A stretch of 64,000 nt of DNA. Origin: Agapanthus africanus (lineage: Eukaryota > Streptophyta > Magnoliopsida > Asparagales > Amaryllidaceae). A program made the translations under genes and the position numbers. Location of the stretch: NCBI GenBank assembly GCA_030015575.1, contig JASDDO010000006.1, forward strand, positions 106,756,045 to 106,820,044, in the 5' to 3' direction. Of this stretch, positions 23,169 through 34,038 are shown one piece after another; the first letter of the stretch is position 1; each line of letters opens with the position of its first letter. The notes beneath the pieces are model-generated. The model saw only the letters and a program-made list of their open reading frames with translations, was not told the DNA's origin and made no database searches.

Positions 23169-25227
23169 TTAAACCATAACTAACTTGTTAGCAAAGTCTT
23201 TAGAAATTCGATCGCGATTTAATCCCGAAAACACGATATTTTCATCAAGTTTCTGCCGATTTTAAATTGAGGTCTAAATTTTTTTTCAGGGACCTTAAAA
23301 ATACAAGCAGGGTTTTCTAAGATCACTGTAGAAATTTGGGCTCCTAAATCGGTGAGACGACCGCGGAACCGCGGCCGAACCAAGCGTTCTGCCGCGGATC
23401 CGCGGCCGAGTCAACTCCGAGTTGGTCCAAATTTCCTCAGTTGGTCTTCTGTGTTGATGTTGGGTTTTCTGGGATATTTTGTTTCTGCTCAGGATTTTTG
23501 TGTACAGAGAAATACTTGGAGTAGATTCAAATGTGGTGATTGATCGAAATTCTAAGAACTTTGGCTAACAGGATTATATCTGTGTTGTGATTAATGTGTT
23601 CGTAAACCTTCCCTAATTACTAGTATGTTGGTTAGTTGGGGGTTGCACATTTCTGTAATATTTTTGCTGGTTTGTGGATATGGATTTGTTGGATTGTCGT
23701 GAATGAATAGCCGGGGATGTGAGACGGGTGTTTCTTTCATTCATTTGTAAATTGTAAATTGTTGTAATATTCTTTTGCGGGGCACATCCGAGTTGAGGTT
23801 GTAGCCACCGTTGTATTATTTCATTTACTGTTTTCTGCTCCTAGGATAGACCTAAGATGGGGTGCACAAACTACCGGGTACTTTGAAGTGCTTAGTGGCC
23901 TACTCACGCTGTTGAGGGAGACTGCTTCACTTCGGGTATTTGGCGGGTAGTTTGCCATACCCGTAGGGGTCTAGGGTGGGATTGGCTATTCATCACGACT
24001 GTGTAATCCGTCTTTCATTGCAGGCTCAAAGGAAATGCGGATTCCTAGAATATCCAATATGTTCATCTGTGATCTGGAATGCTTATTATTGCGTCTGACG
24101 AATGTACAATATCTATATATGATATCTAGTAGGCGTTGCTTATGTTTTGCATCCGCGCTAGCCCAGCCCCCGCTCTATCGTTAGTTAAGTAACCTAACGG
24201 GTGAATGACGGGGCCCAGTGGCGAATGCGAATGGCATAAGCGGACGTTGTATTTTCGTTGTTTTCTGTAATGATAGGTTAATTGATGGGACACATTTTAT
24301 TAATGCAAAGAAAATAAACCAAAGTTGAATCGTTGGAACAATTTAAAAGAAACCACTCGGTTATTTTAAAAACAGCAGATTTTTAATTGCGAATCTTAAA
24401 CCACCCCTTTTAAAAGCTATCAGGTTCCTTCGATTATATCAAGTTCACTATGTTCACCGTTTCGCCAAAACCATTCGTAGCCCTCCGTCATTTCAGTTGG
24501 ATATTCAGTAGTATTCAAGCTATGTATTTTGACCAACGCCAAGGTATAGTGTTTGGTAGCTGCTGAATATTCATCTGTTGCATAGATAAATGAGTTGGTT
24601 TGGGACAGTCGTACTGCCATTTTGGCCAAGGTCAAGGGTATCTATGTGTGGGTTCAAATTAACATGGATAATGATAAGTAGAACTTGATATGTGACTTAT
24701 GATATTTTGGCCAACGTCAAGGTCATAAGAGCATGGAGCAAAAATCCACATCGGGAGTTTCTAAAGAAACTGAAACTCGCTAGTGTTGCATACTATTTGG
24801 AGTGTGATAATTTTGGTAGGATTCCTTCGACTTTATCACACGATGATATTTGGAGCCCGATCTTACTGTGAGTATATGCTACTCATCGGGAAATTCTTTT
24901 ACTTAACGATCAATGCTATAAACCAAGTAGGTGTCTAGAAAGGTGTTGGCGGGGCTACGCCCCCAGGGAAAAAAGGTTATTTAATTAAGGAACTTCGCGA
25001 AAGCGTCGTAAAACCTCTCTCGAAATACCGACACTTGCCTGGCTGAACGGTTAAGCAAGAATTGTACGGTGAGAATAGTCCTGACTAGTTTTTCTTTTAT
25101 GATTTGAGGAAGGATTCGAGAAACAGTGGGAGCCATTCTGTTTAGATAAACTAAAAACAACTCTAAGCTTGCAAGAGCATCATGCTAAAGTGTTTTCTTC
25201 TCTCTCCTAACTGCAGCGACTAAGAAC
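23169..25227 (+). other. Element C untranslated leader, 2.06 kb
   Basis: Long noncoding stretch between the primer site and the gag ATG. It aligns in ordered blocks with the H leader (18147-20167) and, for its first kilobase, with the E leader (62999-64000). It holds a palindrome pair (23361-23405). A degenerate 18-nt motif with consensus TTTTGRCCAASGYCAAGG occurs three times (24527-24544, 24620-24637 and 24705-24722) at 93- and 85-nt steps. No ORF here is conserved. Confidence 0.8.
23361..23405. repeat. Palindrome pair in the element C leader
   Basis: CCGCGGAACCGCGG (23361-23374) and the perfect palindrome CCGCGGATCCGCGG (23392-23405), 17 nt apart. The first starts 208 nt after the start of the primer site. 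Confidence 0.95.
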
Positions 25228-26127
25228 ATGACGGGCCTTAAGTTATTATTAGATAAAAATATTTTGACAGGGCCAAACTATAAAGATTGGTTCAGGAATG
25301 TCAAGATGGCAATCACTTATGGCAAATTGGGGTATGCCCTTATTACTAAAGCCCCTGCCGTTCCATGTCCAGAATCCAGTGTCGCGGATAAGGAAATCCG
25401 CAAGACCTGGGAGATTGACTGCGCGAAGGCCAAATGCATCGTGCTTGCCTCTATGAACAATGAACATCAGAGGAGGCATGAGAATATGGATTTTGAATCC
25501 ATATTTCTCTACACCAAGGAACTGTATGGAGAGCAATCTCGTATAGAAAGATACGAGACCTCGAAGAACTTATTTCAGTCGAGGCTGGCCGTCGGATCAT
25601 CTGTAGGGGAACATGTGCTTAAGATGATTGGCTACATTGAGGAGCTCGCGGACCTCGGGACAACATTAGAGAACGAGCTGTATACAGACTTGGTTCTCCA
25701 GTCCCTTCCTTCCACCTACGCCCAGTTTATCTTGAATTTCAATATTCAAGGTAAAGAAGTTGAACTTTCAGAACTCCTTAACATGTTGAGGAGTGCAGAG
25801 GGCATCTTGCAGAAAGCAAGGGAAACACCCACTCTGTTTGTTTGTGGTGCTTCCTCTTCCAGGTCCAAGGCGAGAGCCAAAGGAAGGAAGAAGAAGGCCC
25901 CTACCAAACCGAGAGGTGGTGTTGGTAAGGTGGAAGCCAGGGGAAAGGCAAAGGTTGCAGTGTCGGTAGTAGCAAAGGACGAATGCTTCCACTGTCGTAG
26001 AAAAGGCCATTGGAAGAAGGATTGCAAAGCTTGGAATGCCAAGAACCAGGACCCGAGGCAAGTTGTGGCTTCGGGTTCAGGTGTGTTTGTAATTGAAAAT
26101 TGTCTGCCAATCAACTCTACTTCCTGA
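25228..26127 (+). pseudogene. gag: Element C Gag (UBN2-type) ending at an in-frame TGA
   Basis: 299 codons from an ATG (25228-25230). Copia Gag coats the RNA and forms particles. The N-terminus has the typical LTGPNYKDWFRNVK motif near residues 12-25. The alpha-helical UBN2-like core follows to about residue 200. A Lys/Arg-rich stretch spans residues 215-245, and a CCHC zinc knuckle CFHCRRKGHWKKDC lies near residues 253-266. In this family Gag and Pol share one frame. Here a TGA at 26125-26127 cuts the frame where relatives have a Trp just before the protease DTG. The frame continues open past it. Confidence 0.9.
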
Positions 26128-26469
26128 GTATTGGATACCGGATCAGGATCTCATATATGCAATTCATTGCAGGCACTGAGAAGCCGTAGAGTACTGAAGG
26201 CTAGTGATATGACCCTCAAGGTTGCTAACGGAGCGAGCGTGGATGCTGTGTCCGTAGGGGATTATCATCTTGGATTGACGAGTGGACTTATTTTGGTTTT
26301 GCGCAACTGTTTTTGTGTACCTAGTTTAACGTGTAATATCATATCAGTATCCTTGTTATCGAAAGAAGGTTATGATTTTACGTTTGTAAGCGATATTGTT
26401 AACATCCACCTTAATCATGGTTTGATTGGGTCCGGTACACTAGATAACGGTATATACGTGTTAAACTAA
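26128..26469 (+). pseudogene. Element C protease domain
   Basis: Same frame as gag, beginning directly after the TGA. The aspartic-protease active site reads VLDTGSGSHIC, with the catalytic Asp in the fourth codon after the stop. The end of the segment reads GTLDNGIYVLN before a TAA at 26467-26469. The protease would cleave the polyprotein. The two stops isolate it from gag and integrase. Confidence 0.88.
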
Positions 26470-27540
26470 TTGCAGATTTTCAATGTTCAGAACACACTAA
26501 AAAGAAAGTCTCCGGATATAAATCAGGCTTTCTTATGGCATTGTAGACTGGGTCACATCAATGAGACAATGTTAACTAAGTTACATAAAGAAGGATATTT
26601 GGATCCGTTCGAATATCAATCTTATGCCACTTGTCAATCATGTCTTAAAGAAAATATGACAAAGACTCCGTTCACTGGATACGGAGAAAGAGCGAGCGAG
26701 CTCTTAGGACTCATACACAACGATGTATGTGGTCCAATGTCTACACATGCAAGAAGTGATTTTTCATATTTCATTACTTTTACGGATGATTTCTCTAGGT
26801 ATGAATTTATTTTCTTGATGAAACATAGATCCGAGGCCTTTGAGAAATTCCGAGAATATAAGCATGAAGTAGAAAAACAAACCAGCAAAAGTATCAAGAC
26901 ACTGAGATCTGATCGAGGTGGTGAATACTTAAGTGCCGAGTTCCCGTGTTACCTAAAAGAGAATGGAATTCTCTCTCAGCTTACTCCTCCATACACTCCA
27001 CAACACAACAGTGTATCGGAGAGACGGAACCGAACCCTATTAGATATGGTACGTTCCATGATGAGTAATGCTGAGTTACCGCGTTCTTTCTGGGGTTATG
27101 CACTAGAATCAGCTGCATATCTTTTGAACATGGTTCCTACCAAGACTGTGCCTACTACATTATATCAGATGTGGAGTGAGAAGAAACCCTATCTTCAGTA
27201 TCTCAAGATATGAGGATGTCCAACTTTTGTTAAAAAACAGCATGTGGACAAACTCGAGGCACGCTCAGTACTATGTAAGTTTGTGGGATACCCAAAGAAT
27301 TCCAAGTGGTATTTTTTCTATTACGCAGAGGAACAAAAGGTTTTTGTTTCTCGTAATGCCCATTTTCTAGAACATCGGTTTTTAGAAAAGGAAACAAGTG
27401 GGAGCGCAATAGAACTGGAAGAAATTCCAGAACCACAAGCTATTACTGAAAGCTTGATGGAACCAGAAGTCTCAAGAGAACAGTACATTCCCGCACCACT
27501 CCGCAGGAGTAGTAGACCGTCTCATCCACCTGAGAGATAG
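26470..27540 (+). pseudogene. Element C integrase, with internal stop
   Basis: Same frame. The HHCC zinc-binding domain starts with WHCRLGH and has CQSC near 26630. The catalytic core shows Asp in LIHNDVCGP, Asp in TLRSDRGGEY, and Glu in SVSERRNRT, with 35 residues between the last two (DD35E). A TGA at 27211-27213 interrupts the LKI-GCP block, where relatives have Trp. The frame then reads LCKFVGYPKNSK and runs to a TAG at 27538-27540. Integrase would insert the cDNA. Confidence 0.92.
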
Positions 27541-28354
27541 TACGGTTTTCTCATAGACGGGGATAGAGAGGATTGTATCATTGATAATGATGAACTTACT
27601 AGCTTCCAGCAGGCCATTCAGAGCGGCGACTCGGTAAGATGTCTAGATGCAATGCGGACCGAGATGGAGTCCATGTACACCAACAAAGTATGGACTTTGG
27701 ACTTTGCTCTAGATGGGGTAAAACCCATAGGATGCAAGTGGATCTTCAGAAAGAAGGTTGGTGTAGATGGACATGTTGAAACCTATAAGGCTAGACTTGT
27801 TGCAAAGGGTTTTCGTCAAAGGCCTTGTTTGGACTAATGACGAAACCTTTTCTCCAGTGGCTATGCTCAAATCCATTCGGATCCTTCTTGCTATTGCTGC
27901 CTTCCACGATTATGAGATCTGGCAGATGGACGTAAAGATGGCTATTCTAAATGGAAATTTGGACGAGTGCGTCTATATGGATCATCCAGAAGGTTTCAAT
28001 CAGAGTGGGAGCAGCGGGAAAGTGTGCAAGTTGCTTAAGTCCATTTATGGACTAAAGCAGGCATCGCGGAGTTGGAACATTTGTTTTAATGAAACGGTCA
28101 AAGAATATGACTTTATAAAAAATCCAGATGAGCCATGTATTTATAGTAAGATTGTAGCACGAACTGTCGTATTCCTCGTCTTGTACGTGGATAACATTCT
28201 CTTGATAGGAAATGATATTCCTATACTACAATCTGTCAAAAGATTCTTGTCACACAGGTTCTCCATGAAAGACCTGGGTGATGCCTTTTACATTCTGGGG
28301 ATCCAGATCTACCGTGATAGATCTAAGAGGATGTTGGGACTTTCGCAGTCCAGG
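27541..28354 (+). pseudogene. Element C reverse transcriptase, N-terminal part, frame-shifted and split
   Basis: Begins in the integrase frame (KWIFRKKVGVDG, YKARLVAKGFRQR). It loses frame near 27820-27838 and resumes in the next frame with DETFSPVAMLKSIRILL, MDVKMAILNGNL and SIYGLKQASRSWN. The catalytic box reads YVDN rather than YVDD, so the second metal-binding Asp is lost through a G-to-A change. The frame is cut at LGLSQSR by the insertion of A2 at 28355 and continues at 39453. Confidence 0.92.
28350..28354. repeat. Target-site duplication of A2 (CCAGG, left)
   Basis: CCAGG before A2 and CTAGG at 39448-39452 after it: one mismatch in five, consistent with a target duplication that has since mutated. 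Joining the copia reading frame across A2 independently confirms the boundary. Confidence 0.85.
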
Positions 28355-30123
28355 TGATTGATAGAACTTTTTGTATCGTGAATTTGTATGGAATGAAAAG
28401 TAATCACAATCAAAAATATTTGTAAACCGCAATCAATTGACGGTGTCGTTTGTAGGTTTGTCGGTGAATGCGGATCGTCCACAGGGAAAGTGTGATTCGT
28501 TCGTAATTGTTTTAGATGAATTGAAAATTAAAGGAGAAAAGAAAATGATTCAAGAATTTTGAAATTTAGTTTCAAGAACTTTAAAGAACTAGATCTAATT
28601 ATCAAGAAATACTAAAGATCAAGAATCTAGAATCAAGAATTGTCCAAATTGAATTAGTTATCAAGATTTGTAGAGAGGCTCGTAGGAATCGATCGAATCG
28701 ATAGTGAGGATGAAGACTAGTGATTACGTATTCTTATCCATTGATGATTTGTTACTAGATCGATGACGATCAACGAGAATTAGGGATCTCTTGCGGAAAC
28801 TAGGGTTTCATCATCTATCCCTTGTCCTTTCGTTGATTATCATTCAAATGCTAGCCTCTAGGAAATTCAATCATCGATCGTTGATCTCTAATTAAGAGCG
28901 AAAATATTCAAGAAAGCATGTCGCTCGAAATTAGGTTATCGATAATTCAATTTACTAGAGTTTACAAAACTCATATGACACAAGAATCGTTCAAGAATGT
29001 AATCATCGTCATCTATCAATTTTCTCGATTCCTCCACGAGCGAAGTTTTTACTCAAACATCATGACAAAGAAAACAATCAAGAATTGAGAACTCATCATA
29101 ATACTCAAATATAAAGAAAAGCAAGATCAAGAGTTTTCACCTTTCATTATTCAACAATTTCGTTACAATTTGCTCAAGACTACAAGAATTGAGAAGAGAA
29201 CTCAATCGTCGAATTAGATTCGCATCGTCTCCGTGAGTCGCGGATCGTCGTGGATCACTTGCTCAGTTGAAGATCGACGTCGCTTCAAAAAGGCTTGATG
29301 GCTTCTTGCTTGATTTTGTATTCGGTGATCTTGATTTTTATCAAATTGTGTCACTCAATTTGATAAAATTTTGATTTGGATCTACAATTTTTTTTCCTCC
29401 AATTTCAACAACTAATCAACAACCACCCCAAAATCCTAGATCTAGATCTCATTTTATAATCTCCTCATTTGAATCTTCCCTCCAAAACTAGGTTGTTAGA
29501 GAGAATCTTCTAGAAGAAGTTTGTTGGAGGGAAGATTCTAGAATAAGGAATATTCTAGGGTAAGGTTGTTAGGCCGAGCCTTCTGGAAAAAGCCACGTGG
29601 TCTTTAGAAAGTCTTCTGGAAGCTTGGCCGTTACTATGAAGCATGCGGAGAAATGTTAGCTGGTGACGTGTCCATCAAGCCGTGGATCCGCGGCGGATCT
29701 GCCCATTCGGCCGCGGATCCGCGGCCATTTGGTGACATTGGTGCATGGAATTTTCTGGTAATTCTTCTGTTGGCTTAAGGGCACTTTTCTGATGTCTGGA
29801 ATATTTTTATATTTTCTTGTTCACTGCCAAATCACAAGTCTTGGACTTGGCGTATTTTTATCAGCACTTTTAGCAGTTTCAGCTCTTTACCTGGAATTTC
29901 CTGCATAAAAATCTCGAGACAAGTGTTGCGATATACAAAGATCATGCGTGCAATAATAAGCACTCAATTTCCCTCAAAATGCCGGTTACAATGTATAACA
30001 CATGTTATTTGGTATTTTACCGTCAATTTGCTAATATGTGCTATATTCATACCGAACACCTTTAGATGATTGCAAATAGTAGGGAAATTGATGTGTTAAA
30101 ATTGTAATATTTTCGACTGATCA
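28355..30123 (-). repeat. A2 3' LTR
   Basis: 1769 bp, plus strand TGATTGATAG ... GACTGATCA. It carries two palindrome units at 29680-29693 and 29711-29724. Confidence 0.93.
29680..29724. repeat. Palindrome pair in the A2 3' LTR
   Basis: CCGTGGATCCGCGG and CCGCGGATCCGCGG separated by 17 nt. The matching LTR at 37776-39447 has only one unit (39035-39048). Confidence 0.95.
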
Positions 30124-30150
30124 AATTCCCCCAAACTTATTTTTTGGTCG
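30124..30150 (-). other. Terminal polypurine tract of A2
   Basis: The minus strand reads AAGTTTGGGGGAATT directly against the LTR. The preceding GCTCGAGACGACC box corresponds to the GCTCGAGGACGAGC box before the terminal tract of B. Confidence 0.88.
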
Positions 30151-31313
30151 TCTCGAGCAAACTTGTTTTATTAAAAAGAGAAGGAGAAAATAAAGAAAAA
30201 GAAAAACTAACTAGCACACTTTCGTAGGCAACACGATTGCACTGAGCACGTGCAACAAGCCTTTAAACCTCTAGGAGTCCCTAGTAGGAGGAGTGTTGTC
30301 TCCTGAGGGTTTTCAGCGGATTGCACCCACAAAATCCAATAATAAAAGGAAGACCGTGAAAGTTACGTATAAAGATAAGAATTGTAAAAGAAAGACTTTG
30401 AAAATTTAGAGTTTCCAACTAATACTAGCTTTTCGGTTGTCATGAGCCCTATCTTAATAGTCATGAAAAAATGTTAGAAATCACATCATCCCTCAATAAA
30501 ACATCGTCCTTATTTTTCATTCCTATCTTTCTTCCAAACATCGATCATATAACCCTACGTGTGTGTAAAATACATCCTTACACCCGGAGAATTCAATTCA
30601 AGCTATCATACTCTTGTCCATCTGCCTCAGTACTTTTTAATTAATATTTAGATGGATTTGCTCACACATTTTTCATGCGACCGTTAATACTTCTTGAGGT
30701 ACTAACCGACCGATTACTCATGTGCTTGATTATTAGGTGTATTAGTATTTTCCTCGTCTTGCACCACCTAAGACTTAGCAGTGACTCCCAGACCAGTTGG
30801 TTTAAGACACTAGGTGATGAAGCACCCTCGATATATTTTTTTATTGCTGTCTTGGCGATAACAAAACCAGTGTTCATTTTTCTGCACCATTTTATCTTTT
30901 CTTCATTTATAATTTCCTTCATACTTTTGGCTTTTAGACAAGAGCATTTCAAGGTATCCTCTACTATCCCGAGTTTCAAGACGTGTGTAAGTGCGAATAG
31001 TAGGATGTCAACATTCAAATGTTTGGCTTCCAGAATAGGAACTATTTTTCAGACTTATTTTTATCCTTAGATTAATGACTTCTTTCGTCTTACTAACGCT
31101 TGGGACAACGGCTCATAACTACTTATTACTAGTTTCGTTTAAGCAAAATTCTAATTTTCTTAGTTTTCTTAAAATTTTCCAATCTTTTGGATGTAATTTT
31201 TTCACTATCTAATCTTTTATTATCTTAAATATTAAATATTTTTATCTTTTGAATTTTTTTAAATTTTTAAAAGTGTTTTGTGCTTATGCAAAGTATGATG
31301 CAAATGATGCGAA
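30151..31313 (-). other. A2 3' noncoding region (distal)
   Basis: Noncoding. In reverse complement it aligns with B at 57430-58690. Clear matches are 30270-30330 against 58500-58600 (the GTCTCCTGAGGGTTTTCAGCGG type tract) and 30670-30830 against 57970-58130. Open frames here (30662-31070) are not conserved in B and are not called. Confidence 0.75.
31309..31313. repeat. Target-site duplication GCGAA (left)
   Basis: GCGAA on both sides of the solo LTR (31309-31313 and 33505-33509). Confidence 0.92.
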
Positions 31314-33504
31314 TGTAGGGTTCCTAGGCACTCTAATAAGGTTCTATAAGGCATCAACCATGCCCGATTCAAAAAAAATTAGCTGTGCCGAACAACCCTA
31401 ACCAAGATCGTATACTAGAGATTATGCGAAAACTAGCAAGTTAAACATTTTAACTACAAGTGAAAGGGATTGCAACCTTTGTAGATCCGGTCCTTCACTT
31501 CTAAAGCTCCGTGTTGACGTCCCTTCGCTGCGATCATCGGGATCCCGGACTCTAACGATGGTTTCTTCGGAAAAATGAGCGGGCTAGATCGTTGACTTCG
31601 AGGCTGAACATGATCTACGTCGAGGAGACTCAAACTCAAGCTATTCCTTCACTTGGTCATGAACTTTGTGAAGAGAACACCTTATACTACATGGCAAGTA
31701 GTAGAGGATGAAGAAGTAGGAAGTGGGCTCAATTTAGAATTGATTTTCTCACTTTTTCTCATGGCACTATTAGAGCTAGCAAGCTTTTCATGGAGCTTGA
31801 TGAAGAAGAAGAAAAAAGAATAATCATTATATGAATTAATTCCCTCAATAATGTAATCATGGGTGAGTTAAGCTATCATGCTTAACTCATGTAGAGAATT
31901 GACCAAGGTACGAGGTTAAGGGTTAGGTTAAAGAATATCAAGAGAAATGACAAAAGAGTGGACTTTGTCAAAGTTTCTCCAAGCTTCTTCAAGCTTGATA
32001 ACTTTGACTAAGTTCAACTCTTTTGTTATGTCTTAAGATAAAACAATAACCCTAATCTTAAACCTAATCTTGGTATAAGTCTCATACACCCATCTTGTGT
32101 GTATCATCAAGTATGACACAAACATATGTACACAAATATATATCACATATACACTTATGCACAAACTAGTGAGAAAATAAATCTTAAGTGAGCTAACACT
32201 AGTTAATGTAATGTAATATATCAAATATATAATTATACATTAAATTATTAAATCAACTCTTGATTTAATAATCCGGCTATAACCGACTAATATCAAAAGT
32301 AACAATTTATCGAATCAACATTTGATCCGATAATCCGGCTATATCGCATACAACCGATCAATGTCACAAATCGCGAGAATAGAATACGGTATCTCATATC
32401 GTATCAATCTCGGTCCCGTACATATCACATATGCGCTCCTACTCCGTTTCGCTTGAGCCAGGAAACTCCTGTGTAGGACTCTAAAGACTCGTCAATACGC
32501 CGGCAGCAGGTGGTGATCATATCAATCACCCACAAGCCTCAAGCGATCTGCTAAACGTAACGGCCACCCTGGTATTGAGCGATCAGAAAATCAACGAGCA
32601 AGCCTGCTCACACTCCTGCGAATCCAATCAGTAACACTTACCGCACAGTCCGGTCTGTTCGTCTGATATGTCGCATATCTCGCTTAGGGGTGGTAAAAGT
32701 CAGACCCCGGTAGTTTGATAAGTCATGCTGATGTAAGGTCCACAACAAGCGTGAAACTACTGATAACACTTACCAGTAAATCACAGCAACCCTGGTCAGG
32801 GATTTCCAGTTATGGCCAGTCGAGTATAGCGCAACATCAACCCCCAATACCGGGAGAGACGAATCTCCTCCTATCGCTTATTGCCTCCATGTGAATCGGG
32901 ACTGTATCCAAAAACCACCTGTTTGCATGACTCAGTAGAGCCGTGGTAGGGTGGAAATCAAAGCACAGCGGGAGACACATAAGACTCTATGACGATCTCG
33001 GGTCAACAGACTAAGCTGTACCAGTGTCACCAGAGAACTGCCATCTGACGTGAGGTATAATACCATCTGGGAGTTCTCGGCGAGTCCGTTCAGTATACCC
33101 AATCTCCACTGAGCACCCGCATACCGTCTCTGATGTCAAACACCAATGGATATGGGATCATCCATCGCCCATCACATGGGTCGAGAAGATATACGCTAGT
33201 CTACTCTGGAATATCGATGCCCCGTTTCGATATTCTCACGACTAGGAACATTGAAGGATGTACTCATTGACTACCCAGGCCCCACTAGTATGATCTACAT
33301 CATAGTCCTGGAAGTCGAGTACACATCCTAAGGGCTTTATCAACATGTAATAGAGAGACAATAAGTATACATGTTAAGATAAAGAGCAACCAGATAGCGT
33401 ACTATCATGTCGAGCAAGAAAGTCTACCTATATATGTCCCAGCATCCACTACAATATACATCTTATGTACGGTAATGGCATCTAGGGCATACATATAACT
33501 AACA
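31314..33504 (-). mobile_element. Solo LTR, family D, inside A2
   Basis: 2191 bp. In reverse complement it begins TGTTAGTTATATGTATGCC and ends GGAACCCTACA. GCGAA duplications flank it and no internal region is attached, which is the mark of a solo LTR made by recombination between two LTRs. It is the same family as 43572-45797. A2's noncoding sequence continues on both sides. Confidence 0.92.
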
Positions 33505-33509
33505 GCGAA

Positions 33510-33775
33510 AATAAGCACAAACCTCCCCCAAACTTGTTTTCAACAGTGTCCTCACTGTTGCCATCCGTTGGATCACAAAAACCTGTAAGCTTGGGAGGAC
33601 ATTATTAATGGGGCAAAAATATATCGTGAAAATCCTCCACCAAACTTTTTTTTGGCTCACAATTTTGAGTAAAATTTTTCTTTTCAAGAGCCAGATTATA
33701 CCTCCCTCAAACTTGAGTTAAACCATGTTAAGCTTTGAAAATCACAAGAGGGGGTCAAAGTTATTGGTCGATGCC
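33510..33775 (-). other. A2 internal polypurine tract and noncoding region
   Basis: The minus strand has AACAGTGAGGACACTGTT followed by AAGTTTGGGGGAGG (near 33522-33560). Element B has the same at 57380-57415. It is a second polypurine-like tract about 1.2 kb upstream of the terminal one once the solo LTR is discounted. Confidence 0.75.
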
Positions 33776-34038
33776 AAGCTTTGCAAAGACCGAAAGTCAA
33801 CACCAACCATTCGAAAAATTTATCCGTGAAAAACACTGGCTGGTGGAAGAATATGATGAATAGAGTTGGGAAGAAATGGGGAAGTGATAAGTGGTGTGAA
33901 AGAATGTGTTTGCGTCTCGTTTTGGAGAGACGACACAGTGATTGTGATGGATTACTCGCATTCTTTTTACAGTCCAGAAGAAGGGGTGAAGTTCAATTTC
34001 TTTGTATTGAGGTGGATTCATCTCAACACCCGTGTCTT
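33776..34038 (-). pseudogene. A2 remnant of the C-terminal domain shared with B's ORF
   Basis: Downstream of the Gag-protease stop, one minus-strand frame reads FFHQPVFFTDKFFEWLV and then LTFGLCKAW (33776-33845). The C-terminus of the B ORF has FFHQPYHYHDKIFEWLV and LIFGLCKAL. Upstream parts are frame-shifted. The matching position before the internal polypurine tract supports true homology. I know no family with this motif. Confidence 0.65.

Noticed and set aside
30662-31070. Overlapping ORFs on both strands (118 and 131 codons) in A2's 3' region
   Set aside because: The aligned region of element B does not keep either frame open.
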